From Candidatus Aeolococcus gillhamiae (GTDB taxonomy: Bacteria; Chloroflexota; Dormibacteria; Aeolococcales; Aeolococcaceae), in the NCBI GenBank assembly GCA_003244045.1, contig QHBU01000196.1, positions 1 through 56,403 of the forward strand: 56,403 nt of DNA, given 5' to 3'. A program made the position numbers and the translations under genes. This document shows positions 24,417-32,922 of this stretch, piece after piece. Numbering within the stretch: position 1 is the first letter of the stretch; each line of letters starts with the position of its first letter. Under the pieces are notes generated by a model. The model did no database searches. It saw nothing but the letters and a program-made list of their open reading frames with translations, and was not told the origin of the DNA.

Positions 24417-24724
24417 CCCGGCGGCGCGTACCCGAGCAGGTCAGCTCTCTCCGCCTCTCGCTCCGCCCGGGCACGACGGATCTCCTCGACGCCGGCGATG
24501 GCCGGCTCGTCGGCAGGCGCGAGGGCATCCAGCGCAGCGAGCGCCTCGTGGAACTCGGCCAGGCTGTGGCGGCGCGAGCCCGGGGTTGCGCTGAGGCCGC
24601 TGCGCAGGAGCACGCGCGCAAACACCGCCGGCTTCAGCCCCAAGCCATTCGCCTGCCTGGTGAGGTTCGCGTAGTCCGACTCGGACACTCGCAGGGAGAT
24701 GAGGCGCTGCTTGTTGCCTTCCAC
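24413..24724 (-). CDS. VapB-like ribbon-helix-helix antitoxin
   Basis: 103 residues. GTG 24724 is chosen because TATACT (24732-24737) sits 7 nt upstream, giving a leaderless transcript; a longer N-terminus would start upstream of the promoter box. The N-terminus RLISLRVSESDYANLTRQAN looks like a ribbon-helix-helix DNA-binding unit. The C-terminal helix, rich in Ala/Glu/Arg (EEIRRARAEREAERADLLG), is the probable toxin-wrapping segment. Partner of the PIN toxin. Confidence 0.8.
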   Translation of the reverse strand: MEGNKQRLISLRVSESDYANLTRQANGLGLKPAVFARVLLRSGLSATPGSRRHSLAEFHEALAALDALAPADEPAIAGVEEIRRARAEREAERADLLGYAPPG

Positions 24725-24731
24725 ACAGGAA

Positions 24732-24737
24732 AGTATA
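24732..24737 (-). promoter_or_regulatory. Minus-10 box of the VapBC operon (leaderless)
   Basis: TATACT on the minus strand, near-consensus, 7 nt before the GTG at 24724. Confidence 0.65.
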
Positions 24738-24781
24738 GCCGACAAGGTGCTATTAGCATCTGCGCCGGGGTTCCCGGCTGA

Positions 24782-26494
24782 TCAGGCGACGAGGGCGCCC
24801 CGGCGACGGCGACGGCCGAGGCCGACAGCTCCGATGGCGAACACGGCTCCCAGCGGCAGCAAGGCCGCCAGCGGCACCTCGGGCGTGATGACCGCGGCCC
24901 CGGCGCAGCCGAGGGGAGCGGCGAGCGCCTGGCCACCCGTTTGGTTGACCGCGTCTGTCTCCAGGGCGCCATCGGTGAAGCTCTGGGGGACGGTGTGGGC
25001 CACCGACGTGTTCTGGTCGGCCCCGTAGGTGACGTGGGCGAAGCCACCGCAGTCAATAGCGACGCTGATGAAGTCGAGCAGGTGGCGGTCCGACGCGCCG
25101 CCGCAGACGATCCCGTTGGTGCAGATCGTGCCGTAGTGGCGGTAGTTGGCATCGATCGCCTGCGGCGCCGACCAGGTGGCGCCGCCGACGGTGTTGGCGT
25201 TGGTGGTCTGGCTCATGTACACCTTCCAGTTGCCGGTCACCGGGCAGCTGGTCGTCGCCGGCGGAGTGGCCGCCGGGCACGCCTTGCCGTTCTGCCCGTC
25301 CATCCCGACGTAGGTGGTGCCGTCCTGGCACGCGGTCACCTGGCCGGTGCTGCCGCACTGGCCGTTCGGCTCCCCAGTGTTCGCGGGATCGCCGTACCAG
25401 ACGGCGTCAATGTTGCCCGCGCCGCTGACCGCGAAGGAGGCCAGGGTGTGCGTCCCGGCGGCGTCGGTGTCGACGCGGTACGGCCCGTTCCAGGTCTTCC
25501 CCTTGTCGGGCGACCAGACGTAGTACACATGGAAGGGGTTGCTCAGGACATGCTTGTCGTCCGCGGTGCCGCTGAACATCGCGTAGTAGTTGCCGGCAGC
25601 GTCGACGGCGAAGTTGCCGAAGATGTTGGCGTAGTTGGGCGCCTTGCCACCGGTCGTGTCCGCATGGAAGACGGTGTGGGTGGTGAGATACGTGGTGCCG
25701 CCGTCGGTCGACTGGGCCAGGTAGTAGTCGTGCAGCGGCCCGTAGGGCGGGTGGGCGGCATTCTCAGCGGCAGTCGAGCACGAGTACATGAAGTTGAGGG
25801 TGTTGCCGGTGGCATCGGTGGGGTCGACGACGAAGTAGCGAGCGGGCACGGTGTTCTCGGCGCAGTCCGACACCGAGGTGTTGGTGAATGCCGGCACGCA
25901 GCTGACGAAGGTGGTGCCACCGTCGGTCGACTTGCAGACGATCGGCACCTCGGCCACGAAGTCGTGATACGCGAGGTACACCGTCGAGGCGCCGTACGCG
26001 GTGAGCCACGGACGGTCATCCTCGTAGGCGGTGGGGAAGCCGGTGTTGAAGGTCTTGCCGTGGTCGGTGGAGACCTGGACGAGGGAGTTGCTGACGTTGA
26101 GGTCGGTGACGATGACGTTGCCGGTGTTGCCACCGGGGCCCGGCTGGACGGTGACGTCGGTGTCGCCACCGCGCGTCGGCTGCGCCGTATCGATCTGCAC
26201 GGGCGTGCCCCAACTGGCGCCGCTGTCGTACGAGTACCACTCGGCGGGGCCGCTGGCGGTGCCGTTGGGACTGACGACGTACATCTTGCAGTTGACGCCG
26301 GCGGTGCACGAGCCGTAGTCGATGGCGAGCGAGGGCTCGCCGCCCGTGCTCGACGGCAGCTTGATGGGAGCGCCGAACGTGGGCGGCGTGGCGGCCGTGG
26401 CTCGGGTCACCGGGCTGGTCGCGCCAGCGCTGAGCGCGACGCCGAGCGCGCACGCGCACAGGAGCAACGCTCGTGACTTGGACAATCCGTGCAT
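24782..26494 (-). CDS. Secreted Asp-box beta-propeller (sialidase-like) protein with PE-type C-terminal anchor
   Basis: 570 residues. ATG 26494 is fixed by GGAGGT upstream and gives a signal peptide (ALLLCACALGVALSAGATS). Asp boxes: SYDSGASW, STDHGKTF, STDGGTTF, STDGGTTY and SPDKGKTW, at the spacing of a six-bladed propeller, and paired cysteines in loops suggest disulfides. The C-terminus is TPEVPLAALLPLGAVF followed by a hydrophobic stretch and RRRRRGA, a tripartite tail like PEP-CTERM or sortase signals. Catalytic sialidase residues (FRIP arginine, Tyr/Glu pair) are not evident, so glycan binding or an unknown hydrolysis is possible. Driven by the promoter at 26543-26572. Confidence 0.82.
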   Translation of the reverse strand: MHGLSKSRALLLCACALGVALSAGATSPVTRATAATPPTFGAPIKLPSSTGGEPSLAIDYGSCTAGVNCKMYVVSPNGTASGPAEWYSYDSGASWGTPVQIDTAQPTRGGDTDVTVQPGPGGNTGNVIVTDLNVSNSLVQVSTDHGKTFNTGFPTAYEDDRPWLTAYGASTVYLAYHDFVAEVPIVCKSTDGGTTFVSCVPAFTNTSVSDCAENTVPARYFVVDPTDATGNTLNFMYSCSTAAENAAHPPYGPLHDYYLAQSTDGGTTYLTTHTVFHADTTGGKAPNYANIFGNFAVDAAGNYYAMFSGTADDKHVLSNPFHVYYVWSPDKGKTWNGPYRVDTDAAGTHTLASFAVSGAGNIDAVWYGDPANTGEPNGQCGSTGQVTACQDGTTYVGMDGQNGKACPAATPPATTSCPVTGNWKVYMSQTTNANTVGGATWSAPQAIDANYRHYGTICTNGIVCGGASDRHLLDFISVAIDCGGFAHVTYGADQNTSVAHTVPQSFTDGALETDAVNQTGGQALAAPLGCAGAAVITPEVPLAALLPLGAVFAIGAVGLGRRRRRGALVA

Positions 26495-26542
26495 GGACCG
26501 ACCTCCGGCTCTCGAATCCCTTCCTGTCGCGCCGAGGCCGCG

Positions 26543-26572
26543 ATCATAGGGTCCGCGCCCCGTCGCGGGCAA
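26543..26572 (-). promoter_or_regulatory. Sigma70-type promoter of the propeller gene
   Basis: On the minus strand TTGCCC (26567-26572) and TATGAT (26543-26548) are 18 nt apart, about 48 nt before ATG 26494. Confidence 0.7.
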
Positions 26573-26592
26573 GTGGACCAGGTGACGCAGTG

Positions 26593-26817
26593 TCAGAGAA
26601 GCTTTCGAAGGTCGTCTCTGGTCAGGCCGGCTTGCCTGAGAATGGAGGCCAGCGTCCCCTGGGCGAGATCGTCGTGGAGCGGAACGATGGGTCGCATCCC
26701 GGTGACCGGATGTCTCATCTTGACGTGGTCACCGCGCTGACTCTGTGGCTCGAATCCGGCCCGCTTGAGCGCCTTGACGACCTGGGCGCCGGAGAGTGAG
26801 GGCAGCTTGTCGCTCAA
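26593..26817 (-). CDS. HicA-type toxin (YcfA family)
   Basis: A 74-residue HicA toxin with the dsRNA-binding-like fold: LPSLSGAQVVKALKRAGFEP, then QRGDHVKMRHPVTG, where the active-site His follows the Gly-Asp in place of the usual Gly-Ser, then PIVPLHDDLAQGTLASIL and QAGLTRDDLRKLL. HicA degrades mRNA when free. The ATG overlaps the HicB stop by 4 bp. The antitoxin comes first here, the reverse of the classical hicAB order but common in actinobacteria. Confidence 0.9.
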   Translation of the reverse strand: MSDKLPSLSGAQVVKALKRAGFEPQSQRGDHVKMRHPVTGMRPIVPLHDDLAQGTLASILRQAGLTRDDLRKLL

Positions 26818-27032
26818 GCAGGGATCGGGAGTTGTACGTCGAGAGACGCGAGCAGGGCATGAGTATCCGTACGGGCGGGAGCGGGGGCGTCCTCAAAGTA
26901 GAGCTCGAGGGCTTCGGTCAGATTGGCCAACGCCTCCTCGACGCTGTGCCCCTGGCTGGCCACCTCGACCTGGACGCAGCGCGCCACGTACCAATCGTCT
27001 TCCTTCCAAACGACCGCATTCAGGTGTGTCAT
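26814..27032 (-). CDS. HicB-type antitoxin
   Basis: 72 residues from ATG 27032: HLNAVVWKEDDWYVARCVQV, then EVASQGHSVEEALANLTEAL and ELYFEDAP, the partially degraded RNase-H-like fold of HicB. No separate C-terminal ribbon-helix-helix domain is present, so DNA binding must be weak or lie in a short tail. The TACACT box 8 nt upstream implies a leaderless transcript. Divergent from purA, with 126 bp between. Confidence 0.88.
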   Translation of the reverse strand: MTHLNAVVWKEDDWYVARCVQVEVASQGHSVEEALANLTEALELYFEDAPAPARTDTHALLASLDVQLPIPA

Positions 27033-27040
27033 TGCTAGAA

Positions 27041-27046
27041 AGTGTA
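27041..27046 (-). promoter_or_regulatory. Minus-10 box of the HicBA operon
   Basis: TACACT on the minus strand, 8 nt before ATG 27032. Confidence 0.55.
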
Positions 27047-27158
27047 TCGACAATCCAGTTCGCAGGTGTCGCGGCGCGACCACGGTATGCGCAAGAGAAG
27101 GCGCCTGAGAGCTTGGTCTGGGCTGATCGCCCTCGCCGCTGGTAGGCTTGCCGCGCCG

Positions 27159-28442
27159 ATGAGCGTCACCATCCTGGTGGGCGGACAGTGGGGCGACGAG
27201 GGCAAGGGGAAGGTCATCGACCTCTTAGCCGATCGCGTCGACATGGTGGTGCGCTCACAGGGTGGGAGCAACGCCGGGCACACCGTCGTCGCCGAGGGCA
27301 AGGAGTACAAGTTCCACCTCATCCCCAGCGGCGTGCTCAACCCGTCGACGGTGTGCGTCATCGGCCACGGAGTGGTGGTCAACCCCAAGGTGTTCCTCGA
27401 GGAGGTGGACAACCTCCACGCCGAGGGAGTGAGCACCGACAACCTGTTCATCAGCGAGCGCGCCCACATGGTGATGCCGTATCACCCCGAGCTCGACCGT
27501 CTCGGAGAGGTGCAGCGCGGCGACGACCGCCTCGGCACCACCGCGCGCGGCATTGGCCCCGCCTACGAGGACAAGGTGCGCCGCATCGGCTTTCGCATCG
27601 GCGACCTGCAGAAGCCGGCGTTCCTGGAGAAGAAGCTGCGCTTCGTGCTCCGGCTCAAGAACGAGGCGCTCACCAAGCTGTATGACGCGGAGCCGTTCGA
27701 CGAGGGCGCCATCCTCGACGAGTACCTCGGCTACGCGGAGCGGCTCGACCCGCTCATCCGCGACATCTACCCGATGGTCCGCGACGCCATCGCGTACGAC
27801 CGCAAGATCCTGCTCGAGGGCGCGCAGGCGATCATGCTCGACATCGACCTGGGCACCTACCCGTACGTCACGTCATCTGCGCCGACGGCGGCCGGCGCGT
27901 GCGCGGGCAGCGGCATCGCCCCATCACGGGTGGACAGGACGATCGGCGTGTTCAAGGCGTACACGACACGCGTGGGCTACGGCCCCTTCCCCACCGAGCT
28001 GACCGACACGCTTGGCGAGCGGCTCCGCGAGATCGGCAACGAGTTCGGCACCACGACCGGGCGGGCGCGGCGCGTGGGCTGGTATGACGCGGCAGTGGCG
28101 CGCTACGCGGTGGAAACCAACGGCATCGACTCGATCGTGCTGACCAAGGTGGACGTGCTCGACGAGGTGCCGACGCTGCGTATCTGCACCGGCTATATGT
28201 GGCGCGGCGAGTACTGGGACCACCCCATGGCGAACATCTCCCACCTCAAGCACTGCGACCCGGTGTACGAGGAGATGCCGGGGTGGATGACGTCGACGCG
28301 CGACTGCCGCAGCTACGACGACCTGCCGCCGCGCTGCCGCGCCTACATCGAGCGGCTTGGTGAGCTCTCAGGGGCGCCGATCGACGTCGTCTCGATCGGG
28401 CCCGACCGCCAGCACACGGTGGTGCGGCGCAACCTGCTGTAG
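27159..28442 (+). CDS. purA: Adenylosuccinate synthetase
   Basis: 427 residues, the normal length. It condenses IMP with aspartate using GTP, the first committed step from IMP to AMP. ATG 27159 opens directly at SVTILVGGQWGDEGKGKVID, the P-loop with the catalytic Asp; SNAGHTVV holds the catalytic His. Other family signatures are GTTARGIGPAYEDK, EGAQAIMLDIDLGTYPYVTS, GPFPTEL and GTTTGRARRVGW. The in-frame sequence upstream of 27159 is not conserved. A TAGGCT box about 10 nt before the start suggests a very short leader. It is the only housekeeping gene in this toxin-antitoxin-rich stretch. Confidence 0.98.
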   Translation: MSVTILVGGQWGDEGKGKVIDLLADRVDMVVRSQGGSNAGHTVVAEGKEYKFHLIPSGVLNPSTVCVIGHGVVVNPKVFLEEVDNLHAEGVSTDNLFISERAHMVMPYHPELDRLGEVQRGDDRLGTTARGIGPAYEDKVRRIGFRIGDLQKPAFLEKKLRFVLRLKNEALTKLYDAEPFDEGAILDEYLGYAERLDPLIRDIYPMVRDAIAYDRKILLEGAQAIMLDIDLGTYPYVTSSAPTAAGACAGSGIAPSRVDRTIGVFKAYTTRVGYGPFPTELTDTLGERLREIGNEFGTTTGRARRVGWYDAAVARYAVETNGIDSIVLTKVDVLDEVPTLRICTGYMWRGEYWDHPMANISHLKHCDPVYEEMPGWMTSTRDCRSYDDLPPRCRAYIERLGELSGAPIDVVSIGPDRQHTVVRRNLL

Positions 28443-28454
28443 AGCGACGCGGGC

Positions 28455-28673
28455 TCAGACCGCCGCGTAGATGGCTGGTCGGTACTTGGGCGGTGGGATC
28501 GGCTTGCCCTCCTCCAGAGCGGCTTCGAGCCACGCCTGCTTGGCCACCAGCACCTCAGTGACCGCCTCGGCAGGGGTGTCCCCGAAGGCCGAGCAATACC
28601 GTAGGTCGGGGATGTCCGCAACCCAGCCCCCATCCTCCGTCGAGTAGAAGACGTTGATGTGGTAGTCGGTCAT
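28455..28673 (-). CDS. HicB-like (UPF0150) antitoxin-type protein without an adjacent toxin
   Basis: 72 residues of the HicB-like RNase-H fold: YHINVFYSTEDGGWVADIPD, then LRYCSAFGDTPAEAVTEVLV and AKQAWLEAALEEGKPIPPPK. No hicA gene is adjacent. It overlaps the 3' end of the pRiA4b ORF-3-like gene by 4 bp, so it may be cotranscribed with it. AAGGA lies directly before the ATG. Convergent with purA, 12 bp apart. Possibly an orphan antitoxin. Confidence 0.82.
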   Translation of the reverse strand: MTDYHINVFYSTEDGGWVADIPDLRYCSAFGDTPAEAVTEVLVAKQAWLEAALEEGKPIPPPKYRPAIYAAV

Positions 28674-29232
28674 TCCTTGGTCTCCACACGCAAAGAGTAT
28701 CTATCGGGTGGGCCCCACCCCGGCCGAAGGGAGGGCAAATCAGCGAGCCGGGGGTCCCGTGGGAGCGACGCCTCCCCGTCATCGCCTTCCCAGCGGCGCC
28801 GATACTGGTCGGGAATGTCGCCCCAGCCGTCGTACGGCAGCGGGACGGCGGGAACGATCCCGAGCTCCTCGAGAGGGTCGATCCGTTCAGAACCGACGGT
28901 GCACACATGCGCCCAGTCATCGCCGAGATCGAACACGTAGACGAACTGCTCAGCCGGACGCAGTCGTGAAAGCCTCACCCGGCCATCGTCTTCGGTGACC
29001 ACCTCCTCGATGTCGTCGTCTGCATCGGGCATCGCCAGCCGGGTGCCGTCAGCGAGGGTGAACTCGTGGAGGTGCGAACGATCCCATCGGGCAAAGGCGT
29101 CACCAATTGCGTCGGCGAGTTGGGCGAAGCTGTGCCGGGGCGCGGCTGCAAACACGCGCCTGGCCGGGGCCACTCCGGCTCACCGTGACCCTCCACGAGC
29201 TCCACGTGGAGGGACAACCAGGTACGCGCCAT
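28670..29232 (-). pseudogene. Plasmid pRiA4b ORF-3-like protein (PF07929), frameshifted
   Basis: The family normally begins MARTWLS-x-x-VELVEG and continues WPRPGRVFAAA. Here ATG 29232 gives MARTWLSLHVELVEGHGEP and EWPRPG, then the reading slips; the next frame continues RRVFAAAPRHSFAQLADAIG and DAFARWDRSHLHEFTLADG up to FVYVFDLGDDWAHVCTV. One base is missing near 29157-29162 in a GC run, so the gene is either disrupted or carries a sequence error. The family is related to passenger proteins of IS1096-like elements and its role is unknown. It overlaps the HicB-like gene. Confidence 0.8.
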
Positions 29233-29318
29233 GAGCTCTTCTCCAGGGGGTTCGGGCGCAAGTCTCGTTCAGGGTAGTCGGGCCTTGCTGGGAGGGCAGA
29301 AAGGTGCCTGGTTAACGG

Positions 29319-29324
29319 TAGAAT
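29319..29324 (+). promoter_or_regulatory. Minus-10 box of the second VapBC operon (leaderless)
   Basis: TAGAAT is followed by 6 nt and then ATG 29331. Confidence 0.65.
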
Positions 29325-29330
29325 TCTTCC

Positions 29331-29594
29331 ATGGGCCTGAACATCAAGAACGCTGAGGCCGAGCACCTGGCACGCGAGCTCGCCTCCGCCACCGGCGAGA
29401 GCGTGACCCGCGCCATCACAGTCGCAGTCCGCGAGCGCCTCGATCGCGTGCGGCGGGAGGATGAGAGCTCCGCGCAGAGGAGGGCCGTGCTTCTTCGAAA
29501 GATCGCCGAGGAGGCCGCACCGCGGTGGGTCGAGCCATATCGGAGCACGGACCATGGCGACCTCCTCTACGACGATTCTGGCCTGCCCCGTTGA
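29331..29594 (+). CDS. VapB antitoxin (Rv0623-like transcription factor family)
   Basis: 87 residues. MGLNIKNAEAEHLARELASA and TGESVTRAITVAVRERLDRV form the short N-terminal DNA-binding segment and helix of the PF07704 VapB group. The C-terminal part ends YRSTDHGDLLYDDSGLPR, the conserved tail that inserts into the VapC active site (DHGDLLYDD). Leaderless from the TAGAAT box. The TGA overlaps the toxin's TTG start. Confidence 0.92.
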   Translation: MGLNIKNAEAEHLARELASATGESVTRAITVAVRERLDRVRREDESSAQRRAVLLRKIAEEAAPRWVEPYRSTDHGDLLYDDSGLPR

Positions 29595-29992
29595 TCGTTG
29601 ACACCTCGGCGATCATTGCCATCCTGCGCGGCGAGCAAGACGCTCAGCGCTACATCGACGCGCTCGCCAGTGCGCAGACGCCACGCATCTCGGCCGGGAC
29701 GTACGTTGAAACCGCCGTCGTCGTCGACGCGAACCGCGATCCGGTCTTGAGCGGTCGCCTCGATGACATCATCGCCCTCTCGCGCATCGCGGTCGAGCCG
29801 GTCACGCAAGTGCATGCAGAGATCGCTCGAAGGGCGTACCGCGACTTCGGCAGAGGCACCGGGCACCCGGCGGAACTCAACTTTGGCGACTGCTTCGCAT
29901 ACGCCTTGGCGCGTGCAAGTGGCGAACCCTTGCTGTACAAAGGCGGTGACTTCGCCAGAACCGACGTCACCCCTGCGCTTCTCGACCCGTGA
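29591..29992 (+). CDS. VapC toxin, PIN domain ribonuclease
   Basis: 133 residues from TTG 29591, which overlaps the antitoxin stop (TTGA). The TTG is chosen because LIVDTSAIIAIL, with the first catalytic Asp, starts exactly there. YVETAVVVDANRD supplies the Glu, NFGDCFAYALAR the third acidic residue and YKGGDFARTDV the last. A typical VapC of the Rv0624-like group, cleaving structured RNA when free. Confidence 0.92.
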   Translation: MIVDTSAIIAILRGEQDAQRYIDALASAQTPRISAGTYVETAVVVDANRDPVLSGRLDDIIALSRIAVEPVTQVHAEIARRAYRDFGRGTGHPAELNFGDCFAYALARASGEPLLYKGGDFARTDVTPALLDP

Positions 29993-30022
29993 GCTTGGAC
30001 CCATCCGCCGGTAGGGGGTGGT

Positions 30023-30052
30023 TTGGACAGACGTGGTCTGACATGCGATAGT
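30023..30052 (+). promoter_or_regulatory. Sigma70-type promoter of the 735-residue propeller gene
   Basis: TTGGAC (30023-30028) and GATAGT (30047-30052), 18-nt spacer, 67 nt before ATG 30120. Confidence 0.6.
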
Positions 30053-30119
30053 GCGGGCGGCGCGCTGGGCACCCCCGGTGGGGCGGGCACGGTGGCAAGG
30101 AAGGAAGGGAGGCGAGGCG

Positions 30120-32327
30120 ATGAGCACTCATCGGACCAATCACATCGCACACAGGCGCCGCCGTGCGCTCTTTCTGCCCGCGGCCGCGGGCCTGGCGGGT
30201 GTGCTGCTCACCACCACAACGACCGTGCACAGTGCCTCGACTGCCCCTGGCTTCGGCACGCCTGTGGCCAGCGGCATCCAGGGCAATGGCTTCGAGCAGG
30301 ATCTGCGCCTCGACACCCAGAGCGGGTATTTCTACACCAGCGCGCCGCAGTCACTCTCGTCGACGATCAGTGACGTCTGGCGCTCCTTCGACGGTGGCCA
30401 GACCTTCAAGCTCATTCCCGCCTCAGTCCAGCCCGCCGGCAAGCCGCTCACCTGCGCCGGCGGCGGCGACAGCGAGCTGGCCGTCGACAGCGCCGGGAGC
30501 CTGTTCTTCAACGACCTGACGCTGGCCAACTTCAGCACCGCGAGGTCCGACGACCACGGCACCAGCTTCGGCGCCAACGTCAGCTGCAACGGTGTGCCCG
30601 ACGCGGGGGTGGACCGCCAGTGGTACGCGGTGGACGGTAGCGTCACCAACGGCGGCTACCTCAACCTGGCCTACGACCGCGTCGCCCAGACCAGCCCCAC
30701 CCAGACGCCGGTGGTCTGTCCCAACGGGTCCCCGGCGGGCGCGACCCAGAACGTGCTGGTGCTGGCCCAGTCGCCGCTCCTCGCCGGCGTCCAGGCGGGC
30801 GTCAACTTCGGTCCCTCTCAATCGCTGAGCTGCGACGAGGGCATCATGGGCAACAACGAGTTCTTCAAGTACGCCGACGGCAAGCGGGTGTTCGTGGTGC
30901 ACGACAACGCCGCCTTCAACTCGGTGAGCATGGCCCGCTGCGACGAGGTGGGCGTGTCAGTGGCCACGCCGACCGGGTATGCCAACTGCCAGGACAAGGT
31001 CATCTCCAGCTTCCCCACCGCCAAGACCGGCGGCAACTTCCCCACCATGACCGTCGACCGCCAGGGCCATCTGTTCGCGGTGTGGGAGCAGGCGCCGATC
31101 ACCGTCACCGCCGGGGTGACCACGATCACCGGCAACACCCAGCTGATGTACTCCGTCTCGAACGACGAGGGGAACACGTGGTCCGCGGCAGTGCCGGTGC
31201 CCACGCCCGGCCTCAACAACGACGTGTTCGCCTGGCCGGGAGCGGGCGACAACGGCGCCGTCGACGTCGCCTTCGTCGGCACGCCGGCCACATTCCAGGG
31301 CACGGCCGGCCCAGACAGCACGACCGGCGACTGGAGCGTGTACATGGTGCAGTTCCTCCCCGGGGTGGGCTGGTCCGCGCCAATCCTGGCCAGCGAGCAC
31401 CACATCCACCACGGAACCATCCAGACCGTGATCGGTGGCCAGACCGGCGACCGCACCCTGGGCGACTTCATCCAGCTGCGCATCGGCAGCCAGGGCGAGG
31501 CCAACATCTCCTACTCGGACTCCAACAACATCGACGAGGGGAGCACGCCCCAGGGGATGTTCGTCCGCCAGAACTCCGGCAGCAGCGTCTTCCCGCCGGC
31601 CATCGTCTCCGGGACGCCGGCCCCGACGGGGAACTGCACCAACGACGCAGCGGGCGACGGCACGTTCGACAGCAACGCAACCGTGGGCGCCAACCAGCCC
31701 AACCTCGATCTGCTCCAGGCCTGCATGGCCCAGCCCGACTCGACGCACTACCAGGTCACCATGAAGGTGGCCGACCTCACCAGCCTCGCTCCCACCGCCG
31801 GCAGCGGCGGCACCACGCTGCTGTGGCAGACGCAGTGGCACGTGCCCTCGTCGACCGATCCGCACGGTGGGGCTCTCTTCATGGTGTACATGGAGTCGGT
31901 GGCCGGACAGGCGCCCACCTGCTGGGTGGGCCAGAACGCGACCACCGCCGTCGGCGGCGGCGTCGCCCTGACGTACCCGGGATCGACGCAGCTCACCGGG
32001 ACCGCGTGCACCTACACGCCCACAGCCCCGGGCACAATCACGATCACCGTCCCGACCGCAGCGGTCACCGAAGCGGGCGCAATCGACAACATCCTCTACA
32101 CGGTGACCGCCTCCACCCAGTCGCTGGGGAGCGGCAACGCGGAGACGCCCCCCTCCGTCGGCGGCATCGGCGGCCAGCTGTTCAACCTCCTCGACGTGGC
32201 CCCGGGCTTCGATTTCAACCCGGCGATCAGCGCGGCAATCCCCGAGGCGCCGTGGACCGCGCTGTTGGTGTTGGCCGCCGGGGCCACTGTGGCGGTGGGG
32301 GTGCGACGGCGACGACGGGTCGTGTGA
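30120..32327 (+). CDS. Secreted Asp-box beta-propeller protein with PE-type C-terminal anchor
   Basis: 735 residues. ATG 30120 follows GGGAGG at 7 nt. Signal peptide: RRRRALFLPAAAGLAGVLLT, cleaved near VHSAS. Propeller region to about 500 with Asp boxes SFDGGQTF, SDDHGTSF and SNDEGNTW. A separate beta-sandwich-like domain (about 500-690) contains NQPNLDLLQACMAQPDSTHY and a paired-Cys loop, a pattern like choice-of-anchor or hydrolase accessory domains. The C-terminus is AIPEAPWTALLVLAAGATVA followed by VRRRRRVV, the same tripartite tail as the 570-residue propeller protein. Blade sequences resemble those of the protein at 24782 (FGAP/FGTP opening, YDS/FDGG boxes), so the two are probably diverged paralogues. 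Confidence 0.82.
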   Translation: MSTHRTNHIAHRRRRALFLPAAAGLAGVLLTTTTTVHSASTAPGFGTPVASGIQGNGFEQDLRLDTQSGYFYTSAPQSLSSTISDVWRSFDGGQTFKLIPASVQPAGKPLTCAGGGDSELAVDSAGSLFFNDLTLANFSTARSDDHGTSFGANVSCNGVPDAGVDRQWYAVDGSVTNGGYLNLAYDRVAQTSPTQTPVVCPNGSPAGATQNVLVLAQSPLLAGVQAGVNFGPSQSLSCDEGIMGNNEFFKYADGKRVFVVHDNAAFNSVSMARCDEVGVSVATPTGYANCQDKVISSFPTAKTGGNFPTMTVDRQGHLFAVWEQAPITVTAGVTTITGNTQLMYSVSNDEGNTWSAAVPVPTPGLNNDVFAWPGAGDNGAVDVAFVGTPATFQGTAGPDSTTGDWSVYMVQFLPGVGWSAPILASEHHIHHGTIQTVIGGQTGDRTLGDFIQLRIGSQGEANISYSDSNNIDEGSTPQGMFVRQNSGSSVFPPAIVSGTPAPTGNCTNDAAGDGTFDSNATVGANQPNLDLLQACMAQPDSTHYQVTMKVADLTSLAPTAGSGGTTLLWQTQWHVPSSTDPHGGALFMVYMESVAGQAPTCWVGQNATTAVGGGVALTYPGSTQLTGTACTYTPTAPGTITITVPTAAVTEAGAIDNILYTVTASTQSLGSGNAETPPSVGGIGGQLFNLLDVAPGFDFNPAISAAIPEAPWTALLVLAAGATVAVGVRRRRRVV

Positions 32328-32339
32328 GGCGACCGCGAC

Positions 32340-32345
32340 TACACT
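32340..32345 (+). promoter_or_regulatory. Minus-10 box before the lipoprotein gene
   Basis: TACACT, 31 nt before ATG 32377 and just downstream of the propeller stop. No clear -35 is seen. Confidence 0.45.
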
Positions 32346-32376
32346 GCGCACCCTCGCCGTCCCATCGGAGATTGCA

Positions 32377-32865
32377 ATGCGTTCGATCGTCCTGAAGCTC
32401 GCGCTCCCGGTTTTCGTCGTTGGCCTAGCGGCCTGCGGGAGCAGCAACAACACGACCACCAACACCCGAACCGCGGCAGCGGCCACGCCATCTGCCGCCG
32501 CCGGCTCAACGAACGGCGCCGATGCCATCTGCGCGACCTACAACACACAGATCAACGCGGTGAGGCCCACACCCGCCGCTGATCCGAGCACCGCGGATGC
32601 GGCCGGCCTGCCCGGCATCGCAACGTGGATCGACCAAGTCCTGATCATGGCCATGCAGGAGCAGCAAGCCCTGGGCGCGGCTCCGGATGCCGGCTCGCTC
32701 AACGGGCCGTTCGCCAATGTGATCACCACCTTTCACCAGGCCGGCATCGCCGCCAAGGGCACTGATGCCGCTGCCTTCCAGACAGCGTGGGCCAGCTTCA
32801 TCGCCGCCCAGAAGACGTTCTTCACCGCAGCCACGGCCGGCAACTTCCCGAACTGCGCCAAGTAG
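32377..32865 (+). CDS. Small secreted lipoprotein of unknown function
   Basis: 162 residues. The signal peptide ends in a lipobox VGLAAC with the acylated Cys at position 20, followed by a Ser/Asn/Thr/Ala-rich linker (21-47). The mature domain (about 48-162) is helical and Ala-rich with three hydrophobic heptad-like stretches (TWIDQVLIMAMQEQQALG, VITTFHQAGIAAKGTDAAAF, FIAAQKTFFTAATAGNF) and one Cys near each end (ICATYN, NFPNCAK), probably a disulfide. No family is recognised. Confidence 0.8.
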   Translation: MRSIVLKLALPVFVVGLAACGSSNNTTTNTRTAAAATPSAAAGSTNGADAICATYNTQINAVRPTPAADPSTADAAGLPGIATWIDQVLIMAMQEQQALGAAPDAGSLNGPFANVITTFHQAGIAAKGTDAAAFQTAWASFIAAQKTFFTAATAGNFPNCAK

Positions 32866-32922
32866 TTGCTTGCCTCAGTCCGACGGCCGGGCGGCAGCGT
32901 GCCACGGTGGCTTCGTGAAGAG

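Noticed and set aside
30957-32528. A 523-residue minus-strand frame opposite the 735-residue propeller gene, and a 511-residue plus-strand frame at 24941-26476
   Set aside because: Both mirror real secreted propeller genes and show no motifs, no credible start and shadow-type composition.
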